From Bradyrhizobium japonicum USDA 6 (GTDB taxonomy: Bacteria > Pseudomonadota > Alphaproteobacteria > Rhizobiales > Xanthobacteraceae), in contig NC_017249.1 in the NCBI RefSeq assembly GCF_000284375.1, forward strand, positions 1,962,001 to 2,026,000: a stretch of DNA of 64,000 bases. The letters run 5' to 3'. A model generated the notes under the pieces. The model was not told where the DNA came from and ran no database searches. It saw nothing but the letters and a program-made list of their open reading frames with translations. Both the position numbers and the translations under genes were made by a program. This document shows positions 18,504 to 27,093 of the stretch, piece by piece; the first letter of the stretch is position 1, and every line of letters begins with the position of its first letter.

Positions 18504-19676
18504 ATGCGTGAAGCCGTCATCGTTTCCTATGCACGCACGGGCCTCGCCAAGTCCGGCCGCGGCGGGTTCAACATCACGCCGCCGATGTCGCTCGCGGCCC
18601 ACGCCATCAAGCACGCTGTGAGCCGCGCCGGCGTCGACAAGGACTATGTCGAGGACTGCTATCTCGGCAATTGTGCCCATGGCGCGCCGAACATCGGCCG
18701 TCAGGCCGCGCTGCTCGCGGGCCTGCCGACCACCACGGCCGGCGTCTCCGTGAACCGCTTCTGCTCCTCGGGCCTGCAGACGATCGCAATGGCCGCCAAC
18801 TCGATCCGCTCCGACGGCGCCGACTGCATCGTTGCCGGCGGCGTCGAGAGCATCTCGATCCCGGGCGGCGGCTCGCCGAAGGAATCGATCGATCCGGAGC
18901 TGCTCAAGGTCGCGCCCGATATCTTCATGGCGATGATCGACACCGCCGACATCGTCGCCGAGCGCTACAAGCTCAGCCGCGAATACCAGGACGAGTTCTC
19001 GCTGGAATCGCAGCGCCGCATGGCCGCGGCCCAGCAGGCGAACAAGTTCAAGGACGAGATCGTCCCGATGAAGACCAGGATGAAGGTCGTCGACAAGGCG
19101 ACCAAGGCCGAGAGCATCGTCGACTACGTCGTCGATCGCGACGAGTGCAATCGCCCTGAAACCACGCTGGAAGGATTGGCAAAACTCGAGCCGGTGAAGG
19201 GCCCCGGCAAGTTCGTCACCGCCGGCAATGCCAGCCAGCTCTCGGACGGCGCCGCCGCCGTGGTGCTGATGGAAGCCAAGGATGCCGAGAAGCGCGGCCT
19301 CAAGCCGCTCGGCCGCTTCGTCGCCTGGGCGACGGCCGGCTGCGAGCCTGACGAGATGGGCATCGGCCCCGTGTTCGCGATCCCGAAGCTGCTGAAGCGC
19401 ACCGGCCTGAAGATCGACGACATCGATCTGTGGGAGCTCAACGAGGCCTTCGCCAGCCAGTGCCTCTACTCGCGCGACAAGCTCGGCATCGATCCCGCCA
19501 AGTACAACGTCAATGGCGGCTCGATCGCGATCGGTCATCCCTTCGGCATGACCGGCGCGCGTCTCACCGGCCACATCCTGCAGGAAGGTGCGCGCCGCAA
19601 GGCCAAGTGGGGCGTCGTGACCATGTGCATCGGCGGCGGCCAGGGCGGCGCCGGCCTGTTCGAGATCTACAGCTGA
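18504..19676 (+). CDS. Thiolase (acetyl-CoA acyltransferase)
   Basis: A 390-residue thiolase. The acylated Cys87 lies in NRFCSSGLQ, the His in NGGSIAIGHPFGMTGAR, and the second catalytic Cys in MCIGGGQGGAG. These residues support degradative thiolysis of 3-ketoacyl-CoA in fatty acid beta-oxidation, or the reverse condensation. ATG 18504 follows AAGGGAG. No partner fadB-type gene adjoins it. A terminator hairpin follows. Confidence 0.93.
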   Translation: MREAVIVSYARTGLAKSGRGGFNITPPMSLAAHAIKHAVSRAGVDKDYVEDCYLGNCAHGAPNIGRQAALLAGLPTTTAGVSVNRFCSSGLQTIAMAANSIRSDGADCIVAGGVESISIPGGGSPKESIDPELLKVAPDIFMAMIDTADIVAERYKLSREYQDEFSLESQRRMAAAQQANKFKDEIVPMKTRMKVVDKATKAESIVDYVVDRDECNRPETTLEGLAKLEPVKGPGKFVTAGNASQLSDGAAAVVLMEAKDAEKRGLKPLGRFVAWATAGCEPDEMGIGPVFAIPKLLKRTGLKIDDIDLWELNEAFASQCLYSRDKLGIDPAKYNVNGGSIAIGHPFGMTGARLTGHILQEGARRKAKWGVVTMCIGGGQGGAGLFEIYS

Positions 19677-19697
19677 GATAAGGCACAGGAATGTGAA

Positions 19698-19728
19698 AGG
19701 CGCGGCGCCGCAAGCGCCGTGCCTTTTT
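19698..19728 (+). terminator. Intrinsic terminator after the thiolase gene
   Basis: AGGCGCGGCG at 19698-19707 pairs with CGCCGTGCCT at 19715-19724 (one G-U pair), followed by TTTT. Confidence 0.85.
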
Positions 19729-19948
19729 CGTTGCGGACCGACCACCACGAATCTATAAGCCTCGTGTCGGAAAAGGCAGATTTGGTCTGGTAAGCCCAAA
19801 TCCTTTCGGTAACGAAAGCTCTGGTCTTTGGCCTTGTGCACGAGATCCCCGCGACGAACATCGGACGCTCAGGCGTCCCATCGTTCGTCCGTGTGATTCT
19901 CGCGCCTCAGGGAACGCTCCGGTCGAACATCGACCACAGGAGCGTCTC

Positions 19949-21502
19949 ATGCACGATCAATCCTCACTTCCATACGACGTCGTCGTTGCCGGTGCCGGCC
20001 CCGTCGGCCTGTTTCTCGCGTGCGAGCTGCGGCTCGCGGGTCTCCACGTTCTGGTGCTGGAGCAAGCGCGGGACCCGCATTCGGCCCTGAAGCAACTCCC
20101 GTTTGGCCTCCGCGGCCTCTCGGTCCCGACACTCGAGGCCTTCCACCGGCGTGGCTTGCTGGAAGAGATCGAGGCCGCGCAGCAACGTGCGTCAGGCGCG
20201 ATCAAGAGTGCGGCCCACTGGATGCAGCAGACGCGACGGCCCGCGGGCCATTTCGCCGGCATCCAGTTCTATCAGGACGACATCGATGCCGTGAAGTGGC
20301 CCTGGCGCCTGCCGACGCCGGCCGATGCCAATGTCGCCGTCGATATGGAAACGCTCGAATCCGTTCTAGCCGCGCGCGCATGCAGTTTGGGCGTGGAAAT
20401 CCGGTGCGGTCTTGGCGTCAATGCCATCACCGCTTCAGACAATGAAGTAAGTATCGAGGCGGCCGGCGAGACTTTCCGCGGACGCTGGCTTGTCGGTTGC
20501 GACGGCGGTCGCAGCACGGTGCGCAAGCTGAGCGGATTCGACTTCGTCGGCACTGATCCGGAGTTCACCGGCTATTCCGTCGAGATCGAGCTGGCCGATC
20601 CGGAAAAGCTCCGACCGGGCCGCAACTACACACCCGCGGGCATGTACACCTATGCGCAGCCCGGAACGATCGCGATGGTCGATTTCGACGGCGGTGCCTT
20701 CCACCGGACCGGGCCGATCACGCGCGAGCATGTGCAGAGCGTCCTGCGCAATGTCTCCGGCACGGACGTCACCATCAATGCTCTCCGGCTTGCCGCGACG
20801 TGGACGGATCGGGCGCATCAGGCAACGACCTATCGCAAGGGTCACGTGCTGCTGGCAGGCGACGCCGCCCACATCCATTCGCCGCTGGGCGGCCAAGGCC
20901 TCAATCTCGGTCTCGACGATGCGATGAATCTGGGCTGGAAGCTGGCGGCCACGATCCGCAGGCAAGCACCGGCCGATCTCCTCGACACCTATTCGCGCGA
21001 GCGGCATCCTGTCGGCGCGCAAATCCTCGACTGGTCGCGCGCGCAGGTCGCGATCATGCGGCCGACGCCGAGCGCCCGCGCACTTCAGGCCATCATTCGC
21101 GATATCGTCGAGACCCGCGACGGTGCGACCTATTTCGCCGAGCGCGTGCGCGGCGTTTCGCTCCGCTACGATCTCGGCAATGGTCATCCGCTCGTGGGCC
21201 GGAGTGTCCCCGATTTCGAGTTGCTTGACGGGACGACGGCCGGAGAGCGCCTCAGGACGGCGAGGGGGATATTGCTGGACTTCGACGCTCGAGCACCGCT
21301 TCAAGCGCTTGCAAGCCGCTGGGGTGGCCGGATCGATTATGTCGCGGATGAGCCTAAGGATCGGCTGAGCCTGAGCGCCGTGCTGGTGCGCCCCGATGGC
21401 ATTGTCGCCTGGGCCAGTGACGGTGCCCCCGACCATGAGGAGGCCGCTCAGGCCGCGTCGCGATGGTTCGGCGATTCCACAGCGGCGCGCGAATGTCCCT
21501 GA
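19949..21502 (+). CDS. FAD-dependent aromatic hydroxylase (PheA/TfdB-type monooxygenase)
   Basis: A 517-residue flavoprotein of the group A monooxygenases. The FAD motif GAGPVG is at residues 15-20, the NAD(P)H/FAD DG motif reads VGCDGGRSTVRK, and the GD motif LLAGDAAHIHSPLGGQG is at about 302-318. The C-terminal thioredoxin-like extension of this group follows (about 400-517). Such enzymes hydroxylate phenolic or polyketide substrates with NADPH and O2. No neighbour reveals the substrate. It starts at ATG 19949 after CAGGAG. Confidence 0.88.
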   Translation: MHDQSSLPYDVVVAGAGPVGLFLACELRLAGLHVLVLEQARDPHSALKQLPFGLRGLSVPTLEAFHRRGLLEEIEAAQQRASGAIKSAAHWMQQTRRPAGHFAGIQFYQDDIDAVKWPWRLPTPADANVAVDMETLESVLAARACSLGVEIRCGLGVNAITASDNEVSIEAAGETFRGRWLVGCDGGRSTVRKLSGFDFVGTDPEFTGYSVEIELADPEKLRPGRNYTPAGMYTYAQPGTIAMVDFDGGAFHRTGPITREHVQSVLRNVSGTDVTINALRLAATWTDRAHQATTYRKGHVLLAGDAAHIHSPLGGQGLNLGLDDAMNLGWKLAATIRRQAPADLLDTYSRERHPVGAQILDWSRAQVAIMRPTPSARALQAIIRDIVETRDGATYFAERVRGVSLRYDLGNGHPLVGRSVPDFELLDGTTAGERLRTARGILLDFDARAPLQALASRWGGRIDYVADEPKDRLSLSAVLVRPDGIVAWASDGAPDHEEAAQAASRWFGDSTAARECP

Positions 21503-21511
21503 GCGCCGTCC

Positions 21512-24500
21512 TCAAGCCTTCGCCAGGGCCGGTCCGAACACCACCTCGATCAGCGTGCCGGAATTGCCAGCGCTCTTGATGTTGAACCGGGCGCGGTTGG
21601 CTTCCACCAGGGCCTTGGTCAATGACAGGCTGAGCGCCGAACTGTCCGCGGCATCGCCGGGCGGTGGCGTGCGGAACGGCTCCATCGCGGCGGCGACCTC
21701 GCGCTCGCTCAGGCCGTGGCCGGTGTCGCGGATGCGCAGGGCGATCTCGCCGCGGTCGGTGAGCGCGGTCGAGACAATGACCTGGCCGCCGGCGCTGGCA
21801 AGCCGGATCGAGTTCGAGATCAGGTTCATGGTGATCTGCCGCATCGCGCGCGCGTCCACGCTCACCTGCGGCAGCGCATGCCCGAGCGAGGTGCGGATGA
21901 TGATGCGCTCGCGGTTGGCCTGCGGCTGCATCACCGTGACGCAGGCTTCGACGAGATCGTTGAGATTGAGGTTGGCGAAACTGAGATCGAGCTTGCCGGT
22001 CTCGATCCGCGACAGCTCCAGCAGATCGTCGATGATGGTGATGACGCGCTCGCCGGAGGCGCGGATGTCCTTCATGTACTCGCCGTAGCGCTCGTTGCCG
22101 AGCGTGCCGAAGCGCTCGGAGATCATCACCTCGGCGAAGCCGATGATGGCGTTGAGCGGCGTGCGGATCTCGTGGCTGATCCGCGCCAGCATGTCGGCCT
22201 TGGCATTCGCGGCGCCGTCGGCGAGACGGCGGGCGTTCTTGAGCTCGCTTTCGCCCTTCTTGCTCTGCGAGAGGTCGCGGAACACGGCGAAGAAGTTCGG
22301 GCCGTCGGGCCTGGTGCGGCCCATGATCATGGCGAGCGGAATGACGCCGCCCTTCTTCTCGCGTCCCAGCACCTCGCGGCCGTGGTCGAGCAGGCTCGCG
22401 ATGTCCTGGCTCTTGAGGCTTTCGAGATAGTCGGCCACGATTTGCTGGCTCTCCGGCGCGAACAGCGTCACCAGGTTCCGCTGCATCAGCGCTTCGCCGT
22501 CATAGCCGAACAGCGCTTCGGCGCTGCGGTTGCAGGCGTGGATGTTGCCTTCGGCATCGAACATGACGATGCCCTCGGCGGTGGTGTCGAGGATCGCGGC
22601 GAGATCCTCGGCGTCGGCATCGCCGGCCTCGGGCTCGGGTGCGTAGGGGAAGGATTCCGCGACGACGGGGTCGACGACGACAGGCGGCGCCACGGCAGGC
22701 GCAGCAACGACTGTTGCGGCTTGCGGCAGCGCGCAGATCAGCGCATGCGCGCTCGCGCCGTCCCAGTCGATCGTGTGCAGATGCGCTTCGGTGGTCGGAA
22801 GCGGCTCTTGGCCGTTGGCGAGCGTCGCGCTGATGGTCACCGGCGTGCCGGCCTGCGACGTGCTGCTCGCCGACGATACGCCCGGCTCGACATAGAGCGC
22901 ATCGAGCCCGCCGGCATCCTCCAGCGCGCCCAGGCTGGAATGGCCCATGCGCGCGAGGAAGGCGGGATTGGCGTAGAGCAGCCGGTCGAGCCGGTAGATC
23001 AAAATGCCCGTCGGCAGCAAATCGAGCAGCGCGCGGTCGCGCACGCTGTGGCCCTGCGCGGGCGGCGCGGGTTCGGTCAGCCATTCGGCCGGCGCGTGCG
23101 GCGCCTCGGGCGCCGGCATCGGAGGTTCGGGCGCACGCTCCGCGGCCGGCGGCTCGGAGGCGCCGGCCGCGATCGTCTCGCGTTCGCGTTCGAGCCGCTC
23201 GGACAATTGCCGGGCGAGCTCGTTGAACGCGCTGTTCTCGACCGGAGTCAGCGTCGGCGATCTCTGATCACTGGGTGATCTGACATCGCCGGGCGGGCGG
23301 AACGGCACGACATTGGGAGGCGTTTCCACTGGCGTTTCCGGATCGGTTGGGTGTGAATTCGCGTCGGCTAAGGGTTCGGGCAGTTCGGGTTCAGGTGTTG
23401 GCTCGGGCTCAGGCTCGGGTGCGGGCGGCTCACTCGGCGGAGGCGGTGCCTCCGCCATGGGCTCCGGCTCGGGATCGACGACGTCGGCGGAGAGACTGTG
23501 CTGTGCGGGCGGCGCGGCGAGCAGCTCAAAGCGCCTGAGCGCATCGAGCCGGTTCAGCCCGTCGAGATCGCGGCAGACGCCAAAGCCCCTGAAGCCCGCG
23601 AAATTGCGCTCGCGGTCGTAGACGGGCAGGCCCGCGAGTTCGACCGGCAGATGCTCGCCGCCATCGGCCGGCCAGTTCACGGTGATCCCGGCCCAGGTGT
23701 CGTGGCTTGCAAGCGCCTGCGCGACGCGGCCATCAGGGTCGAGCGCAAACTCGTCGGCGATCTCGCACCAGGGGCGGCCGAAGCCGGCGGCGGTGTGCGC
23801 GCCGATCAGGTGGATGAACTCGTCCGAGCCGAGCACAAAGCGCCCCTCCTTATCCACCTGCCACAGGAAGCGCAGCGGATGTTGACGCGGTGCGGACGGC
23901 TCCGCTGATTGCGGTTCGACCATGTGCGAGGTGATCGGCGCGGCCTGCGGCGACACAATGGCCTCTCGCGGGTTTTCAACCGGAGTTTTGGGCGCGGCTT
24001 CGCCCGCTTCGCCGATCGTTTCCTGGACAGGCGCTGCGGCCGCCTCCGGGATCGTTACGACCATCGCGTCGCTCGCGGCGTGCGCATCCGCGATCGTCTC
24101 TGATGGCGGGACGGTCCCTGTCGGAGCCGGCGTTTCGACCGGCTCGGCGAAGGCGTCGAACAGCGCGATTCCGGATGCAGCCTCGTTCGGCCGCGCAGGC
24201 TGCACATGGTCAGGCACCGCGGCCGGAGGGACCGGCGGCGGAGCCTCAGGCGCGGGCTGAGCGGCTTGTCCGCGCGCGATGGTCTCTTCGACATCGGGCG
24301 CCGCCTGCCGGGCGGCCGGCTCGATCAGCGCGACCAGGCCGACATCGGCGCCGACGCCGACCCGCTGCAGCACCATCTGGCCGATGCCGATCGGCGTCTC
24401 GGCGCGGCCTTTCGCCAGCGCATCGCTGCGGGCCTGGTCGAGGCCGGCATCGCCGAGATCGCGGAAGCCGAGCAGGGAGCGGGCGGCTTCGCTGGCGCCG

Positions 24501-24961
24501 ACGAACAGGCCGTCGGGCGCGAACGCCGCCATCGGCACCCTGGCGCCCTCGACGAGACGATGCAGGCGCTCGACCAGCGGCATGGCGCGCTGCGTCGGAT
24601 CCATCGCGGTGACGAGCACGCCGGAGCTTCCGTCGGCGAAGTCGAGGCGGGCGCAGGCGCAGGTCATCAGCATGCCCAAGCGGGCGCCGAAGCCGCGCAG
24701 CCGTTCCAGCCTGATCGCCCCGTTCGGCGTCAGCCGGCGCGCCAGCCGGGCGACCTGGCGGCGATGGCTGTCCGCCGGGCCGAAGGTCCTGTCCGCGAGC
24801 GCTGTGGCATGGGCCGCGCCGAACAGCCTTGCGCCGACCGGATTGGCCCACAGCACGCGTGTGCCGTCGATCGACCAGAGCCAGGCGGGCAACGGAGAGG
24901 TCGCGTGCACGGCCAGCCGGGGATCGCCCACGCCTCGCAACTGGAAATCCGAACTCGTCAT
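21512..24961 (-). CDS. Large PAS-domain sensor histidine kinase, PdhS/DivJ-like
   Basis: A 1149-residue kinase. PAS-like segments occur near the N-terminus and at about 360-450, 640-740 and 780-900 (the last reading AAILDTTAEGIVMFDAEGNI). The HisKA His930 lies in ISHEIRTPLNAIIGFAEVM, followed by HATPase with NLISNS (N box) and RDTGHGLS (G1). The sequence after His is very close to the PdhS/PleC/DivJ cell-cycle kinases. The usual G2 box GTGLGL is replaced by SSALSLSL. Long Pro/Glu/Ala-rich linkers lie at about 190-340 and 500-640. No transmembrane segment is evident, so it is probably cytoplasmic. It is convergent with the hydroxylase gene. Confidence 0.85.
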   Translation of the reverse strand: MTSSDFQLRGVGDPRLAVHATSPLPAWLWSIDGTRVLWANPVGARLFGAAHATALADRTFGPADSHRRQVARLARRLTPNGAIRLERLRGFGARLGMLMTCACARLDFADGSSGVLVTAMDPTQRAMPLVERLHRLVEGARVPMAAFAPDGLFVGASEAARSLLGFRDLGDAGLDQARSDALAKGRAETPIGIGQMVLQRVGVGADVGLVALIEPAARQAAPDVEETIARGQAAQPAPEAPPPVPPAAVPDHVQPARPNEAASGIALFDAFAEPVETPAPTGTVPPSETIADAHAASDAMVVTIPEAAAAPVQETIGEAGEAAPKTPVENPREAIVSPQAAPITSHMVEPQSAEPSAPRQHPLRFLWQVDKEGRFVLGSDEFIHLIGAHTAAGFGRPWCEIADEFALDPDGRVAQALASHDTWAGITVNWPADGGEHLPVELAGLPVYDRERNFAGFRGFGVCRDLDGLNRLDALRRFELLAAPPAQHSLSADVVDPEPEPMAEAPPPPSEPPAPEPEPEPTPEPELPEPLADANSHPTDPETPVETPPNVVPFRPPGDVRSPSDQRSPTLTPVENSAFNELARQLSERLERERETIAAGASEPPAAERAPEPPMPAPEAPHAPAEWLTEPAPPAQGHSVRDRALLDLLPTGILIYRLDRLLYANPAFLARMGHSSLGALEDAGGLDALYVEPGVSSASSTSQAGTPVTISATLANGQEPLPTTEAHLHTIDWDGASAHALICALPQAATVVAAPAVAPPVVVDPVVAESFPYAPEPEAGDADAEDLAAILDTTAEGIVMFDAEGNIHACNRSAEALFGYDGEALMQRNLVTLFAPESQQIVADYLESLKSQDIASLLDHGREVLGREKKGGVIPLAMIMGRTRPDGPNFFAVFRDLSQSKKGESELKNARRLADGAANAKADMLARISHEIRTPLNAIIGFAEVMISERFGTLGNERYGEYMKDIRASGERVITIIDDLLELSRIETGKLDLSFANLNLNDLVEACVTVMQPQANRERIIIRTSLGHALPQVSVDARAMRQITMNLISNSIRLASAGGQVIVSTALTDRGEIALRIRDTGHGLSEREVAAAMEPFRTPPPGDAADSSALSLSLTKALVEANRARFNIKSAGNSGTLIEVVFGPALAKA

Positions 24962-25686
24962 CCGACCGGCTTCAAGTCTCGCTTGGTAGCATCAGGGTGC
25001 AAGGCTGCCGGAATGACAGCCTTAAGAAAGGGTTACTATCGCGCGCAGGCGCGGGCAGGTCCACGGCTCCGGTCTACACGGCGAAGCCTAAAGCCGCGAT
25101 AACCTTAATCTAGCCGCCCCCGCAAGCCGCAGCCCAACGGCATCCGCAGGATTCGCGGGGCAGTCGCGCGGCGAAGCCGAAGCAGGCAGATCTGGCCGAA
25201 AGAGCAGGCTGGCGCGGCATCACAGATGCCCGTCCTCCAATGGAGGGGGAGGATCGGTTCGCATGGAGCGAAGCGGCATGCGAACCGAGGTGGGGTGACA
25301 GTCTCTCCGCCGAAGCGGTGCCCGAGCGGAGAGATCACCCACCCCGCTCGCGTTTCCGCGCGATCGGCCCCCGAGCGAGCTCTGCACGTCTCGCCCCCTC
25401 CAGGGAGGGTAAGAAAGCCGCTCAGCAGGCACCCAATTACCTCAACCCTGAGTTCCCCGGCTCAGGAACCTCATCCTGACCGCGATTAAATTTCGCGGTG
25501 CGGCCCCGATCACGTTTGCGTTGCACAATGTTGACATCTTAGGCAGCGATAGTGATCGGCGCTGGGCGAGCCATCTCATTCGTTTCGCGTTTCCAGTCGT
25601 CGTTCCCGCTGAATTTGAGGCCTAGGTTGGGGCCGGCGGGCGCGCCGGAAGGCTCACTCCATTTTTCATTAGCGTGAGGGACAACC
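24962..25686. other. Long intergenic region with dispersed repeat
   Basis: No credible gene is visible. Roughly 25220-25412 resembles the intergenic element at 51630-51815: both have CCTCCAxxGGAGGG-type ends, a GGGGTG...CACCCC core and segments such as GAGCGAAGCG. The segments next to the kinase and phasin starts probably hold their divergent promoters, but I cannot place -35/-10 boxes confidently. Confidence 0.6.
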
Positions 25687-26121
25687 ATGACAGCTGCGAC
25701 TGATCCGTTTTCTGCCTCGATCATTCCGTTCGAGGTCCCCGAGCAGATGCGTGCGTTCGCCGAAAAGGGCGTGTCGCAGGCGCGCGAGAGCTACGCCAAG
25801 TTCAAGGACGCGGCCGAGACCCATAACGGCACCGTCGAGGCCGTGTTCACCTGCGCCAACAAGGGCGCGAGCGAGTACACCGCCAAGCTGGTGGAGTTCA
25901 TGAAGGCCAACACCAGCGCCCAGCTGGACTTCGCCCAGCAGCTGTTCGGCCTCAAGTCGCCGGCGGAGGCGCTGGAGCTGTGGACCGGCCACACCCGCAC
26001 CCAGCTCGAGACCTTCCAGTCGCAGGCCAAGGAGCTGGTCGAGCTCGCGCAGCGCGTCGCCGCGGAGACCGCCGAGCCGATCAAGGCCTCCGCCTCGAAG
26101 TTCTACAAGCCCGCCGCCTGA
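25687..26121 (+). CDS. Phasin (Phasin_2 family)
   Basis: A 144-residue, helix-rich, soluble protein with the phasin pattern: VPEQMRAFAEKGVSQARESY at 18-37, KASEYT-like ASEYTAKLVEFMKANTSAQL, and LWTGHTRTQLETFQSQAKEL. Phasins coat polyhydroxybutyrate granules and affect their size and number. RBS GAGGGA precedes ATG. Not linked to phaC or phaZ here. Followed by a strong terminator. Confidence 0.92.
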   Translation: MTAATDPFSASIIPFEVPEQMRAFAEKGVSQARESYAKFKDAAETHNGTVEAVFTCANKGASEYTAKLVEFMKANTSAQLDFAQQLFGLKSPAEALELWTGHTRTQLETFQSQAKELVELAQRVAAETAEPIKASASKFYKPAA

Positions 26122-26144
26122 TTGGCCGGCTGGTCCAAATTAGG

Positions 26145-26173
26145 AAACCCGGGCCTAGAGCCCGGGTTTTGCT
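26145..26173 (+). terminator. Intrinsic terminator after phasin
   Basis: AAACCCGGGC at 26145-26154 pairs perfectly with GCCCGGGTTT at 26160-26169 over CTAGA, followed by a T-rich run (TTTTGC). Confidence 0.92.
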
Positions 26174-26312
26174 TTGGAAATAACCTCGTCCGAAGCGCGA
26201 TTCTCAGGTTTTGCGGCCTTGCCAAAAACGCCCGTTGCACCTAGTTTCCGCCCCGTCCAGCCCCCCTCGGTGACCGGCCTGTTAAAGGCGCCCCCGGGCG
26301 GCTCGCAAGGAT

Positions 26313-26389
26313 GCAGTTGTAGCTCAGTTGGTTAGAGCGCCTGTCTGTGGAACAGGAGGTCGGTGGTTCGAGCCCACCCAACTGTACCA
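26313..26389 (+). tRNA. tRNA-His (GTG anticodon)
   Basis: All arms fold: acceptor GCAGTTG/CAACTGT, D-arm AGCTCAGTTGGTTAGAGC, and anticodon stem CCTGT/ACAGG with loop CTGTGGA giving GTG. The T-arm is GGTGG TTCGAGC CCACC. CCA is encoded at 26387-26389. Position -1 is T and position 73 is A. Most bacteria have G-1 and C73 in tRNA-His; the loss of both is a known trait of many alphaproteobacteria whose HisRS has adapted. It is the left boundary of an accessory region. Confidence 0.97.
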
Positions 26390-26472
26390 CTGTTGCGGAT
26401 AACCCCACGTTCTCAGCATCTTATTGATAGACCTAACGGATTTGCGTCGCCAAAATACAAAAGGCGATACAA

Positions 26473-26880
26473 ATGGCGTTGCGAATGGTTGCGTTAAATC
26501 GAATTGCGGATGGTCGGTGGTTTGCTCGCAAAGGTATCCCCGAGGATGTACGTGAGGACTACCAACGGCTCTACGGGACCAAACGTGAAGCTCAACTGAA
26601 ACTCGCGGCCGACACGCCCAAGTACGAAGCTAAGGCTCGTCTTGGCGAGTGGGAAGCAGAGGTCGAAACGCGCATCGCGACCCTGCGAGCCCAAAGGAAC
26701 GGCGAGGGGCAACCACTCACGAGGCTCAACGCAATCGCTCTCGCAGGCCGCTGGTACTTGTGGTTCGTGAAGCAGCACGAGGCGGACCCCGGCAAGCCCG
26801 GATATTGGAAGAACCTCGGAGATATCATGGTTTGGGAGGTGACCCACAGCGGACCTAAGCGGGACTCGCAGGACATCTAA
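26473..26880 (+). pseudogene. Truncated tyrosine recombinase (integrase) N-terminal fragment
   Basis: The 135 residues (ALNRIADGRWFARKGIPEDV, RDDYxRLYG-type and KREAQLKL...EAKARLGEWEAEVETRIATL segments) match the N-terminal region of Rhizobiales phage-type integrases. The frame stops after WEVTHSGPKRDSQDI. The core-binding and catalytic R...HxxR...Y domain, roughly 300 more residues, is missing and not found downstream. It starts 84 bp after tRNA-His, exactly where a tRNA-targeting integrase would sit. The element is therefore probably immobile. Confidence 0.8.
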
Positions 26881-27093
26881 GATGCCGGCACGTCCCCACT
26901 GTTGGGGCGCTGTGACAATTCGTCCTAAACTAGCGCGGATCAGCGTAACTATCGGTCCCAGATGGGTCGGTGTCGTTGACATTGGACCTTGGTCCAACTC
27001 GTTTGATTTTCCCCAATCGACAAAAATAGCTCGCGACGCCTCCTTGCCAAAAGCGAACTCGACTGCAAGCCGCGCAAACATGGGGTACATGAG

